From: Streptomyces sp. B21-105 | GTDB taxonomy: Bacteria; Actinomycetota; Actinomycetes; Streptomycetales; Streptomycetaceae | Length of the DNA stretch: 64,000 nt | Reading direction: 5' to 3' | NCBI RefSeq assembly: GCF_036898465.1 | Contig: NZ_JARUMJ010000001.1 | Location: forward strand, 7,626,001-7,690,000 | Part shown: positions 44,296-52,876 of the stretch, piece after piece | Numbering within the stretch: position 1 is the first letter of the stretch | How the letters are laid out: each line of letters begins with the position of its first letter | Translations under genes and position numbers: made by a program | The notes under the pieces: model-generated | Databases searched by the model: none | What the model was told of the DNA's origin: nothing | The model's input: the letters and a program-made list of their open reading frames with translations, nothing else

Positions 44296-45681
44296 TCAGT
44301 CCCTGATCACTGACTTGCAGCGCATCAGGAACTCGGCGAGATAGCCGTCGTGTGGCATGCCGGACTCCATCCAGTATGTTCGGTGATCTCCTATGTATAC
44401 GTTGCTGATGGACGGTTCTTGCACCAGCTGTTCCACAAGCCCGGCATCGTGTGTGATAGCTGTCAGGACGAGGCTGTTCCTCAGCGGCGCGATGCCTGCC
44501 TCACGTGTCCACGGAGCGACCCATACGCAAGGGAAGGGGAGCTCGACGGAAGCCTGTGGCGCATCGGGCCGGTCCAGCTGGTGGACGGCGGGGCGAAGTA
44601 CGGCGCTGCCGTCGCCCAGTTCGGCGATGATGCCGTCGCCGCCGAGCCACGGCTTGGCTCCCGACGCTTTGTTGAGTAGGTGTGCCTCGAACGCCTTGGC
44701 TGTCGCGAGCGGTTGGACGGGGAAGACCGACTCGGGATCTTCGGGAGGCCGGCTGGGGACCGATGAAAGGCGCTCGGCGAGCGCCTCGCAGAGCGCGGTC
44801 GGGTCGCCCTCAACAAATACGGCTGTCGTGTTGACGCAGCCGGTGCCGCCCTTGCCGCTCACCGAGTCAACGATCGTGTCGAGATGGCTGCGCCAATCCA
44901 TCTCCTCGGTAAGGAGAATCTTCGACCGGCCCGGGCCCTGCGGGAGGATCGACGGGTCTGCGGCGTACTTGCGCACCACGTCGTCGCCGCCGTAGACCAG
45001 CCCCAGGTCGGCGCCCCGCAGCAAGGTGTCCGCGGTGGCGTGGTCGGTGGGCAGCAGTGCCACCTGGTCGTTGCCGAAGCCGGCGCTGCGCAGTGCGGTG
45101 ACCAGTCGGTGCGGGGTGAACGGCTCGCGCCGGGAGGGCCGGACCGCGACGCGGTAGCCCAGCGCGAGCGCCTCCGGCCAGAGGCTGTGCGGCCCGGGGT
45201 GGTTGCCGGCCGCGTGCACGGCGAAGACGCTCCCGCGCCGTGCCCACACCGCACGGCCGGTGCGGGTCAGCGGGTCGTCCCATCGCATCACCGCTCCGGT
45301 CGGACGGGCGTGTTCCACGCTGTAGTGGGCCTTCTTCATCCGGGCGGCGATGACTCGGGTGGTCGCCCGCACCACGGAGATCGGTATCCCCCCGACCCGA
45401 CTGACCTGGTACTCGTACTCCTCGACCGACTGGTCACCCAGCGTGGCGGTCGAGAAGAGCTCGGCGGCACGGCCGATCATCCCGATCCGGTCGTCGACGG
45501 GGGGAGTGGAGGCCCGGTGCAGGGCCTTCATCGTGCGGTCGACGAACAGGGAAGGCACCAGGCTCAGTTCGGCGACCTCCTGGCCCGCGACATCGTGGAC
45601 GGGCATGCGGTTGCGGGCCCTGAACTGGCCTTGAGGCCCGAGGGCGTCGAGCTGCAGCGCATCGGTGTGGGGGTTCGCCAT
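44296..45681 (-). CDS. LuxC/EhpG-like acyl reductase (aldehyde-forming)
   Basis: A 461-residue aldehyde-dehydrogenase-fold acyl reductase. VFAVHAAGNHPGPHSLWPEALALGYRVAVRPSRREPFTPH is the nucleotide-binding region, and GGTGCVNTTAVFVEGDP contains the nucleophilic Cys. The style matches LuxC-type reductases and EhpG of griseoluteic acid biosynthesis, as I recall them. The start overlaps the stop of the adenylate-forming gene (TAATG, 45681), so the two proteins are made together. I infer reduction of an activated phenazine carboxylate to the aldehyde using NADPH. Confidence 0.78.
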   Translation of the reverse strand: MANPHTDALQLDALGPQGQFRARNRMPVHDVAGQEVAELSLVPSLFVDRTMKALHRASTPPVDDRIGMIGRAAELFSTATLGDQSVEEYEYQVSRVGGIPISVVRATTRVIAARMKKAHYSVEHARPTGAVMRWDDPLTRTGRAVWARRGSVFAVHAAGNHPGPHSLWPEALALGYRVAVRPSRREPFTPHRLVTALRSAGFGNDQVALLPTDHATADTLLRGADLGLVYGGDDVVRKYAADPSILPQGPGRSKILLTEEMDWRSHLDTIVDSVSGKGGTGCVNTTAVFVEGDPTALCEALAERLSSVPSRPPEDPESVFPVQPLATAKAFEAHLLNKASGAKPWLGGDGIIAELGDGSAVLRPAVHQLDRPDAPQASVELPFPCVWVAPWTREAGIAPLRNSLVLTAITHDAGLVEQLVQEPSISNVYIGDHRTYWMESGMPHDGYLAEFLMRCKSVIRD

Positions 45682-46781
45682 TAGTAGACTCCTTCGATCA
45701 CGGCTTCGTTCTCGAAGGTCGCCACCGGAGCGATGTCCGCCACCGCGTCGCCGATCTGTCCGGCCAGGGGCTCGATCCGGGTTGCCACATCCCGTTCCAG
45801 GTTGTTGGGCAGGAAGAACGACTTGCTGACGTGGTGGACCAGGACGCGGCCGCGATCGCCGTATGCGACCGGTCGGAGCGTTTCCGGATCGACGACCGAA
45901 AATGTCACGTAGGGGCTGTAGGAGTCGAAGACACAGCCTGCGTCCTCCGGGAGGTCCGGGCGCTCACCGGCGAACCCCAGGATCATGGTGCTGCCGTAGT
46001 TGCCGCACAGGACCGTCTTGGGGAAGACCTCGGTCTTGTAGAGGTAACGGGAGTCGGGATCCAGCTGAGTGCCTCCCCAGCGGACGGCCCGGACCTTCTC
46101 GTTGACCAGCTCGGCCAGGTCGTCCCGCCGTGCGATGCGCTCCAGCAGTGGGGGCGTGATGGTCAGAACGCCTATGTCCTGGGTGCGCAGCACGAACGCG
46201 GCCTGGTCGATGAGGTGTTCGGCGTAGGCATCGGCATCGGCGCTCCGTCCGCCGGAGATCAGCTTCTTCACCCATCGAGGGTCGAGATCGATGGTGAATC
46301 CGCGGCGGCCGTGGCTGGTCGCGGACCTGCGGAAGTACTCGCCGACGATATGCGGGCCTGTCGGGACGAGGCCGAGCCAGTTGGCGCCGGCAGGGAAGCC
46401 GTGGGCATCGAGGTTGGTGTTGCTCCAGTGGACCATGCGCTGTAGCCAGTCCTGGAGCAGGACGACTCGCTTGGGCGCTCCCGTGGTACCGCCGCTCTCG
46501 AACACCCCGATGACGTCAGGGCGTTGGCCGTAACCTCGCGGGATCAGGTCCTCGGCGCGGACGTCGCGCAGTTCGGCCGCTACGTTGGGGAAGAGCTTCA
46601 GATCTTCGTGGGTGCGGACGTCACTGCGGGGATCGAAGGGCAGGGTCTTGGCACGCTCCAGCCAGAACCGGGAGCCGGTATCGGGATTGAAGTGCCACTC
46701 CATGGCGGCCTGGACCAGTTCGTCCGGCTCGGGACGGACATCGAGCGGGAGGTCGAGGACCTGTGTGATGGCTCGCGGCAC
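45681..46781 (-). CDS. LuxE/EhpF-like adenylate-forming enzyme
   Basis: A 366-residue protein lacking the C-terminal lid of ordinary ligases. The P-loop-like motif is VFESGGTTGAPKRVVLL, and TVLCGNYGSTMILGFAG and AYGDRGRVLVHHVSKSFFLPNNLERD follow. This build fits the PaaK/LuxE-like EhpF proteins that activate phenazine carboxylates. I start at the GTG at 46781, with GAAGGAG 6 nt upstream, rather than the longer frame. It is coupled to the EhpG-like gene. Together they should reduce one carboxyl of phenazine-1,6-dicarboxylate. Confidence 0.78.
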   Translation of the reverse strand: MPRAITQVLDLPLDVRPEPDELVQAAMEWHFNPDTGSRFWLERAKTLPFDPRSDVRTHEDLKLFPNVAAELRDVRAEDLIPRGYGQRPDVIGVFESGGTTGAPKRVVLLQDWLQRMVHWSNTNLDAHGFPAGANWLGLVPTGPHIVGEYFRRSATSHGRRGFTIDLDPRWVKKLISGGRSADADAYAEHLIDQAAFVLRTQDIGVLTITPPLLERIARRDDLAELVNEKVRAVRWGGTQLDPDSRYLYKTEVFPKTVLCGNYGSTMILGFAGERPDLPEDAGCVFDSYSPYVTFSVVDPETLRPVAYGDRGRVLVHHVSKSFFLPNNLERDVATRIEPLAGQIGDAVADIAPVATFENEAVIEGVY

Positions 46782-46881
46782 GGTGACTCCTTCTCGGCGT
46801 GTGAGGTGAGGGTGGGCGCCGGGCGGAGGTGCGGGAACCGCCGCCCGACTCACGGGAGTTGCGTACGAACGGATTACGGAG

Positions 46882-47904
46882 CTACAGCTCGACGATGACG
46901 GCACCGACGTGCCGCCCGTCGATCACATCCAACAGAGCCTGAGGAGCATGTTCGAGGCCCTTGATCCGAGCGTGGGGGAAGACCATGTCCCCCGCTCGAA
47001 GCCACGCACCGAACCTCTCGGTCCACTCCTCCTCGCCGTCGAAGTCGTCCGAGCTGAAGCCACGCATCACGATCCGCTTGCGGATGAGGGGCATGGAGTC
47101 CAGCTGGACGGGGGCTTCGGTTCCTGTGCCGTACTCGGAGAGCTGTCCGGACAGAGCACCGATCAGGATGAACCTGGCGCCCGGACGTGCCGCCTCCACA
47201 GCGGCCTGGAGCTGTTCGCCTCCGACGTTGTCGAAGAAGACGTCGATGCCGCCCGGTGCGGCCTTCGCAAGCTGTTCGGTGAGGGGTGCGGCACCGCGGA
47301 TGACGGCCTCGTCGTAACCGAGTTCGTTCACGAGACGGTCGGCCTTCTCCCGGGAGCTGGTGCTGGCGATGACACGGCCGGCGCCCAGCCGCTTGGCGAT
47401 CAGCCCAGCCATCGCGCCGATCCCGCTGCCGCCCGCTGAGACGAACACCGTGTCCCCGGGGTGGAGTTCGATCCCTCGCGTCAACGCTGCATAGGCCGTC
47501 CACCCCCGCTGAAGGTGAGCGATCGGGTCGGGGAGCGCCTCGTCGTCCAGGCGCGCACACTCGCCGGTAGGTACGACGGCATACTCGCGCCAGCCCAGCC
47601 CGTGCGAGACCAGGTCGCCGGGCTGTAGCGCGCTGCCCTCCGGAGCGCGGACGACCTCACCGATCGCCGCCCCGACCAGGGGGTCACCGGGCTGAAGTAC
47701 GGGGAACGGTGTGTCTTGCGTGACAGCCGCGATGAGCAGGCGCAGCGTGGCGAAGACTTGGAAGAAGCGATTGCGGATCAGTACTTCGCCTTCCCCCGGT
47801 GAGGCCAGGGGTGTCTCGACGAGAGTGAAGTGCTCCAGCCGTGGAAGCCCGTCGGGCTTGGCAAGGAGGCGGACTTCTCGCTGGGTAGCGGGCAGGGCTG
47901 CCAT
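46882..47904 (-). CDS. MDR-family NAD(P)H-dependent oxidoreductase
   Basis: A 340-residue zinc-free MDR reductase of the prostaglandin reductase/quinone oxidoreductase type. The nucleotide motif is VFVSAGGSGIGAMAGLIAKRLGAGRVIAST, and VDVFFDNVGGEQLQAAV-like text (IDVFFDNVGGEQL) follows. No zinc ligands are present. It precedes the EhpF/EhpG-like pair on the same strand with a 100-bp gap. It may reduce an alpha,beta-unsaturated or quinoid intermediate, or the aldehyde product; this is inference. Confidence 0.82.
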   Translation of the reverse strand: MAALPATQREVRLLAKPDGLPRLEHFTLVETPLASPGEGEVLIRNRFFQVFATLRLLIAAVTQDTPFPVLQPGDPLVGAAIGEVVRAPEGSALQPGDLVSHGLGWREYAVVPTGECARLDDEALPDPIAHLQRGWTAYAALTRGIELHPGDTVFVSAGGSGIGAMAGLIAKRLGAGRVIASTSSREKADRLVNELGYDEAVIRGAAPLTEQLAKAAPGGIDVFFDNVGGEQLQAAVEAARPGARFILIGALSGQLSEYGTGTEAPVQLDSMPLIRKRIVMRGFSSDDFDGEEEWTERFGAWLRAGDMVFPHARIKGLEHAPQALLDVIDGRHVGAVIVEL

Positions 47905-48294
47905 TCATGCTCCTGAGCAGGAAGGACGTATGGATGTGAAGCCCTGGTGCACGCGGGGTGACCAAGGGATCCCAGCGTGCGGCGATCACACCCCTGGCTC
48001 CAGCCGCGGTGCCGTACTGGCACATTTCTTCCATCCGAGGCGACTGGGTGAAGGAAGCGCACACCGCGAGCCAGCCTGCTCGTCCCGTCCACGGCAGCGA
48101 CGACCCTCTGGCTGCCCCGGGGCCGCGCGTGGGAAATCGCCACCGCGGGCGCCCGCCACGGAAGGAATCTTCCATCTCCCCGCTCTGGCTGGAACCTCCC
48201 CGATCCGTCCCTCCACGCTGAGTCGTGGTCGAGCTCGATGCCCTGATCCCATGGGATCGAGTCGGCGTGTCGACAACGGTGGAGAGGAACCCCG
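47905..48294. other. Divergent intergenic region
   Basis: A 390-bp region between the leftward MDR gene and the rightward exporter, so it must hold promoters for both. I found no convincing -35/-10 pair or palindrome. Confidence 0.4.
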
Positions 48295-49749
48295 ATGAGT
48301 GCTGAGCGCGTGCTTGCGCCGACTCCCACAGCGGCGTACCGATGGCGGTGGCTGGCGCTCGCCGCCCTGCTGCTCGGTGAGGCCATGAACCTGTTGGACG
48401 CGACCATCGTGCAGGTCGCCGCACCGGCTATCCATGGCGACCTGGGTGGGTCGGTGTCCGACATCCAGTGGTTCACCACGGCCTACACCCTCCCGTTCGC
48501 GGTGCTGCTGATCACCGGTGGCCGGCTGGGCGACATCGCCGGCCGGCGGCGGGTGTTCGTCATCGGCGTCACGGGATTCATGCTCGCGTCCGCCGCGTGT
48601 GCCCTGGCCCCCTCGGTTGGACTCCTGATCGCCTTCCGCGTGGTGCAGGGAGCCTCGGCGGCCATGATCATTCCCCAGACCATCGGTCTGATCAAGACCA
48701 TGTTCTCCGGCGACGAGATGTCCAAGGCGCTGGGCAGCATTGGCCCCGTGATGGGCCTTGCCGCGGTCTGCGGTCCGGTGCTCGGCGGCGTCCTGACCCA
48801 TGCCGACCTGTTCGGCTCGTCCTGGCGCGCGGCATTCCTGGTCAACGTCCCGGTGTCGCTGGTCGTGCTGGCCATCACCCCCAAGATGCTGGAGAACCGC
48901 GCTCCGAAGCGGCCCACGCTCGACATGACCGGCACTCTTTTGGCCGTGATCGGTACCGGGCTCATCGTCTACCCCCTCATCGGTGGCGACATCGCCGCGA
49001 TGTCCGTGTGGAGCTGGGGGGCCATCGCCGCCGGACTGATCGTGATGGTCGTGTTCGGACTGCACCAACGCGGCGTGGCAGCGGGCGGCCGCAGCCCGCT
49101 GGTGGAGCCGAGCCTTTTCGCGCATCGGAGCTTCCCGGCCGCCTTGGTGACGTCGGCATCTTTCTTCGCGGTGACGAACGGTCTGATGATGGTCATCGTG
49201 CTCCAGCTTCAGCTGGGACTCGGCACCGACGTACTCAATGCCGGGCTGACGCTGGCTCCGTGGTCGGTCGGCCTGGCCATCGCGTCGTGGGTGGCCGGTG
49301 CCCACCTGGTCCGGCGCTATGGGCACCACACGATGTCCCTCGGCCTCGCCGTACTCCTGGTCGGAGCGCTGGCTGCCATCGCCGCATACCACACGGCGGA
49401 CCCCACGGCCTACCCCAGGCCGCTGCTGATCGCACTGGGTGTCGTCGGCCTGGGAGTCGGCCTCTTCGGCCCTGCCTTCTTCACCATCGCCCTGAAGCCG
49501 CTGCAGCCGCAGGAGATCGGGTCGGCGGCCGGACTGCTGAACTCCCTCCAGCAGCTGGGTGCCACGCTCGGGGTCGCCGTCCTCGGCAGCGTTTACCTCA
49601 GCAGCGCAGAACCCGGCGGTCCTGCGGAGTCTCTGCACGCAGTCCAGGTTGCCTTCTGGGTTGCCATTGTGCTGGTGGTGGTGAGCTTTGTCGGCAGCAG
49701 GCTGATGATCGAGAAGGAGGCTTCGGACAAGGCCGGAGCACAGCACTGA
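48295..49749 (+). CDS. DHA2-family MFS drug exporter
   Basis: A 484-residue, 14-helix transporter. NLLDATIVQVAAPAIHGDLG is helix 1 with the conserved Asp of the family, GGRLGDIAGRRRVFVIG is motif A, and FRVVQGASAAMIIPQTIGLI is motif C-like region. The C-terminal QQLGATLGVAVLGSVYL is intact, unlike in the remnant at 41860-42290. It likely exports the phenazine product across the membrane. The ATG at 48295 follows GGAGAGGAACCCC. Confidence 0.92.
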   Translation: MSAERVLAPTPTAAYRWRWLALAALLLGEAMNLLDATIVQVAAPAIHGDLGGSVSDIQWFTTAYTLPFAVLLITGGRLGDIAGRRRVFVIGVTGFMLASAACALAPSVGLLIAFRVVQGASAAMIIPQTIGLIKTMFSGDEMSKALGSIGPVMGLAAVCGPVLGGVLTHADLFGSSWRAAFLVNVPVSLVVLAITPKMLENRAPKRPTLDMTGTLLAVIGTGLIVYPLIGGDIAAMSVWSWGAIAAGLIVMVVFGLHQRGVAAGGRSPLVEPSLFAHRSFPAALVTSASFFAVTNGLMMVIVLQLQLGLGTDVLNAGLTLAPWSVGLAIASWVAGAHLVRRYGHHTMSLGLAVLLVGALAAIAAYHTADPTAYPRPLLIALGVVGLGVGLFGPAFFTIALKPLQPQEIGSAAGLLNSLQQLGATLGVAVLGSVYLSSAEPGGPAESLHAVQVAFWVAIVLVVVSFVGSRLMIEKEASDKAGAQH

Positions 49750-49825
49750 TCGAGCCTCATTCCTGGGCACTCCATGCGGCGGCCGCGCGGTCGCCGCATC
49801 GGCGTGTGTAAGGGCACGCACGCCT

Positions 49826-50845
49826 TCACAGCCGTACGCGCGCCGCCGGAGCCGGCCGACGGGTACGGGCAAGCTCCGTGATCATCGGGCTTGCCGCCTT
49901 GACGTTCTGCAGCACCGGGCTGGTCTCGAGGGTGTGGATCGCATCGAGGGAGCCGAGCCGACGGGCGAGGTAATGATGCAGGTCGGCAGGGTCACTGCAC
50001 AGTGCCTGGGCCACGAGGTTGGTGGGTCCGGTGGTCGCGGCGACGAAGGCGAGTTCGTCGTGACCCGCCAGGGTCGTCGCCACATGTTCCAGATGCGCGG
50101 GGCTCACTGACATCCACAGCAGTGCCCTGGTGTTGGCGCCGAACTGCCCGGTGTCGACCTCGACGTCGAAGAAGATGGCTCCGCCCGCCTGCAGATCGGC
50201 CAGGCGGCGCGCGACGGTGACCGGGGACCAGCCGGTCGCCTGGGCGAGTTCCGCGTGGCTGGCACGCCCGTCCTTCTGCAGTGCGACCAGCAAATCGACA
50301 TCCCCGTCGCTGAGTTGACGTGGCACGGGGACGTACGCGGCGTCGGCCAACTCGTGCGATCGCAGGATTCGCTGCTGCTCCTCGTTGAGGGCGGCGGCGC
50401 TGCGGCGCCAGTTCGTGGGACCTCCGAGATACATGTGCAGCAGGCAGTGAGCGGACACCGCCGTGACGTTGTTGGTGCGTGGGAGGTCGCGCAAGAGCAG
50501 GGAGTTGCCGGCAGCAGCGTCGGTGGGGGCATGGATGATCGCGACGATTTCGGTGCCGCCGGAGGTGAGTTTGACCCATGACGTGTCCGGTCGCCGGGCC
50601 AGGGCGTGTGCGAGATCCTGCGCGGAGCTCGCTGCGGCGGTGAGTCTGATGAGCCACTGAGTCTGGCCGGCTCGGTGGGGGTCGGCGAGCCCGACGACGC
50701 GTAACGACGCCTCGTCGCGCAGCCGCCGGTAGCGGCGGGCGATGGTCTGGGGTGAGACGTCGAGGGCGGCGGCGATCTGGCTGAAGGGCGCGCGTCCGTC
50801 TATGTGCAGCGCATGGATCAGCGCACGGTCCAGGTCGTCGAGCAT
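49826..50845 (-). CDS. Double-module Lrp/AsnC-family regulator (2), with a TTA codon
   Basis: A 339-residue paralogue of the regulator at 43113-44123. Helix-turn-helix units are APFSQIAAALDVSPQTIARRYRRL and ASHAELAQATGWSPVTVARRLADL. Codon 48 (50704-50702, in EASLRVVG) is TTA, so translation probably depends on bldA tRNA. The ATG at 50845 has an AAGGATG site shared with the first paralogue. It is divergent from the methyltransferase at 51141, so it may read or block that promoter region. Confidence 0.88.
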   Translation of the reverse strand: MLDDLDRALIHALHIDGRAPFSQIAAALDVSPQTIARRYRRLRDEASLRVVGLADPHRAGQTQWLIRLTAAASSAQDLAHALARRPDTSWVKLTSGGTEIVAIIHAPTDAAAGNSLLLRDLPRTNNVTAVSAHCLLHMYLGGPTNWRRSAAALNEEQQRILRSHELADAAYVPVPRQLSDGDVDLLVALQKDGRASHAELAQATGWSPVTVARRLADLQAGGAIFFDVEVDTGQFGANTRALLWMSVSPAHLEHVATTLAGHDELAFVAATTGPTNLVAQALCSDPADLHHYLARRLGSLDAIHTLETSPVLQNVKAASPMITELARTRRPAPAARVRL

Positions 50846-51140
50846 GCACACATCCTTCAGTGAGGGCCTGCTCCGTGGAATAAAGTTGAAGATAACGTAG
50901 AGCACGCTACCATCGCAGCCCGAGAGGCCCACAGAATTCGATCGGTTCAACGTTCGAGCATAGGGCTCGTGCATAGTTGGTAAGCGCGCAGTGAACGGGC
51001 GGGATGCCTTTCGTTCTCTTTCTCGACCTACCCGCCAAAGAAAACATCAAGCCAGTCCGGTGGGTATTTTCGGGCATTGATGTCCACCGGTGCAGACTCG
51101 TATTTTTACGACGCATTGAACTCGTCTTGGGGAGGATTTT
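50846..51140. promoter_or_regulatory. Divergent promoter region between Lrp-2 and the methyltransferase
   Basis: A 295-bp gap, clearly richer in A+T than its surroundings, as expected for a promoter region. A partly symmetrical GTTCAACGTTCGAGC lies around 50944-50958. The right edge holds a strong GGGGAGG site 6 nt before the methyltransferase ATG. Specific promoter boxes were not firmly identified. Confidence 0.4.
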
Positions 51141-52001
51141 ATGGTCGAGTTGAAGACGCCTTCGGTCGGAGTCGGGCAGACCGCACTCTTCGTCGCGTGG
51201 ATGCGGCAACTGGAAAGCGACCGTCCGGATGCGCTGTTCCGGGATCCCCTCGCCGCTGCGATGCTCTCGGCGCTGGCGGAAGACCCGGTGCTGGCGGACG
51301 TGGCCGAGGTGATCAAGCAGACCCACAACAGCGCGCGCGGCTTCCCCACGTACTTCGCGGTGCGCACGCGGTTCTTCGACGACGAGGTGCTCTCCGCGGT
51401 CCAGCGCGGGATCCGCCAGGTTGTCACGCTGGCCGCGGGCGTGGACGGGCGCACCGTCCGGCTGGAGCTGCCGGCTGGGACGCGCTGGTTCGAGGTGGAG
51501 TTGCCGGAGATGACCGCGTTCAAGGAGGCTCTGATCGAGCAGTCCGGCCTGCCCCTCGCGTGCGAGCGCCGCGGGGTGGCCGCAGATCTGCGGGAAGACT
51601 GGCAGTCGGCGCTGCGAGCTGCGGGTTTCGACCCGTCACAGCCGACGGTCTGGCTGGTCGAGGGTCTCTTGATGTACCTGACCGACGCTGCGGGAGACGC
51701 GATCCTGGCCGGTCTCAGTGAGCTGTCCGCACCGGGAAGCCAGCTCATGCTGGAGCATCTCAAGGCGGCCATGCTCGAGGAAGAGGGGAGGCCCGTGCGG
51801 GAACGGGTCGAGGAGCAGGGGGCCTCCTGGCTCTCCGCTCGCGACGACCTCAAGACCTGGATGGGCGGTCACGGCTGGCAGGCAGAGGTGTATGCGGGCG
51901 ACGACCCCCGCATAGGGCACGGGCGCACGGTGGCACCGCTCCCGGCATGCTGGCTGGCGACCGGCACGCTCACTGGCTCCGGTGGCTCTCCCGTGGTTTG
52001 A
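51141..52001 (+). CDS. SAM-dependent methyltransferase (leucine carboxyl methyltransferase family)
   Basis: A 286-residue class I methyltransferase of the LCMT/PPM1-like family frequent in actinomycetes. QTALFVAWMRQLESDRPDALFRDPLAA, YFAVRTRFFDDEVL, VVTLAAGVDGRTVRLELP (SAM-binding; the usual GxGxDTR is AAGVDGRTV) and VWLVEGLLMYLTDAAG are characteristic. These often methylate carboxyl or hydroxyl groups of natural products. A methyl ester or methoxy group on the phenazine is plausible. Confidence 0.85.
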   Translation: MVELKTPSVGVGQTALFVAWMRQLESDRPDALFRDPLAAAMLSALAEDPVLADVAEVIKQTHNSARGFPTYFAVRTRFFDDEVLSAVQRGIRQVVTLAAGVDGRTVRLELPAGTRWFEVELPEMTAFKEALIEQSGLPLACERRGVAADLREDWQSALRAAGFDPSQPTVWLVEGLLMYLTDAAGDAILAGLSELSAPGSQLMLEHLKAAMLEEEGRPVRERVEEQGASWLSARDDLKTWMGGHGWQAEVYAGDDPRIGHGRTVAPLPACWLATGTLTGSGGSPVV

Positions 52002-52146
52002 CAGGAAATTCACAGGGTCGATAAGAAGCGGAATCCGGAATGCAGAATTCCGTTAGTGATGCTGTGACCTCGGGCTCGCGGTTTCCTGGCTGAAATGATA
52101 CGGCGCGATGTCTTGCGGAGTTACCGGATTCGTTGCGGGGGATGTT

Positions 52147-52683
52147 GTGCAGTCCGATCATGAGTGGTCCTTTTTCGGCCGCGTCATCTCGTCGATAGCT
52201 CACGCGGACCTGCTTCCGCCTATCGCCGCGTGGCAGCTTCAAGGTTACGAGACGGGCATGGCGACGTGGCTGGAAGCCGTCACGGAATTCGGTCGCTTGA
52301 CCTGTTTGGTGGCCCGGTTCGGGGCAGTGACCGACAGCGAACATTTCGCGGCGTCCCTGTTTATCGAGGGCATTCGGGGCGGAGAGCAGAACGACATTCC
52401 CGAGGTGCAGACCGCTCTCGTCCTCTCCTCCGCGGTCATCGACCTCTCTCCGACGGCCCGCGGCTCCCCGGCGATCGGCCGGATCACTTCGCCGCCACGC
52501 GGGCGTGCCGCCGGGGCTGGCCGCCGTGGCACCTTGCAGCACGTTCACCAGACCGCCAAGGACAGCGGAGGATACGCATGTCTGAAGACACCGCACACCC
52601 GCACGCCCCCCAGGAGCATCCTGCGCGAAGCAACAGCCGCTCCGCCACATCTTCTTCGAGGACGCCGGGCAGCCACTGCGTAG
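52147..52683 (+). CDS. Hypothetical protein in the phenazine cluster
   Basis: From a GTG at 52147 with GGGGGATG just upstream, about 178 residues. The first 120 (QSDHEWSFFGRVISSIAHAD, TWLEAVTEFGRLTCLVARFG, SEHFAASLFIEGIRG) have strongly G/C-biased third positions and look truly coded. I do not recognise a family. The C-terminal 35 codons overlap the FAD monooxygenase start (52578) in another frame and look like noise, so a frameshift may have removed the natural end. Confidence 0.45.
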   Translation: MQSDHEWSFFGRVISSIAHADLLPPIAAWQLQGYETGMATWLEAVTEFGRLTCLVARFGAVTDSEHFAASLFIEGIRGGEQNDIPEVQTALVLSSAVIDLSPTARGSPAIGRITSPPRGRAAGAGRRGTLQHVHQTAKDSGGYACLKTPHTRTPPRSILREATAAPPHLLRGRRAATA

Positions 52684-52733
52684 TGCTGGGGGCCAGCATC
52701 GGTGGGCTGTTCGCCGCGCGGGTGCTGTCCGAC
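52578..52733 (+). pseudogene. FAD-dependent monooxygenase, 5' part, cut by ISAs1
   Basis: The first 52 codons, ending HCVVLGASIGGLFAARVLSD, carry the FAD dinucleotide motif GxSxGG. At 52733 the gene is interrupted by an ISAs1 element; the chimeric frame then stops after 10 codons. The remaining gene continues at 54080. Confidence 0.88.
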
Positions 52734-52820
52734 CAGGGCGATTGCAAAGTCGCGGTGATCTCGTGAGTGTGCAGGTCACGGCGGTGTGACGATGCCGGGA
52801 GGGTGCGCGACCGGACGCAA

Positions 52821-52876
52821 CGAAGCTCCGTTGCGGAGGTGACCTTGCCAAGTCGCCTGCGCCCAACGGAGCTTCG
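52821..52876 (+). promoter_or_regulatory. Hairpin abutting the ISAs1 transposase start codon
   Basis: CGAAGCTCCGTTG (52821-52833) pairs with CAACGGAGCTTCG (52864-52876), 30-nt loop. The right arm ends exactly before the ATG at 52877. In a transcript entering from outside, this stem would occlude the translation start, a known way for insertion sequences to limit transposase made by read-through. Confidence 0.5.
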
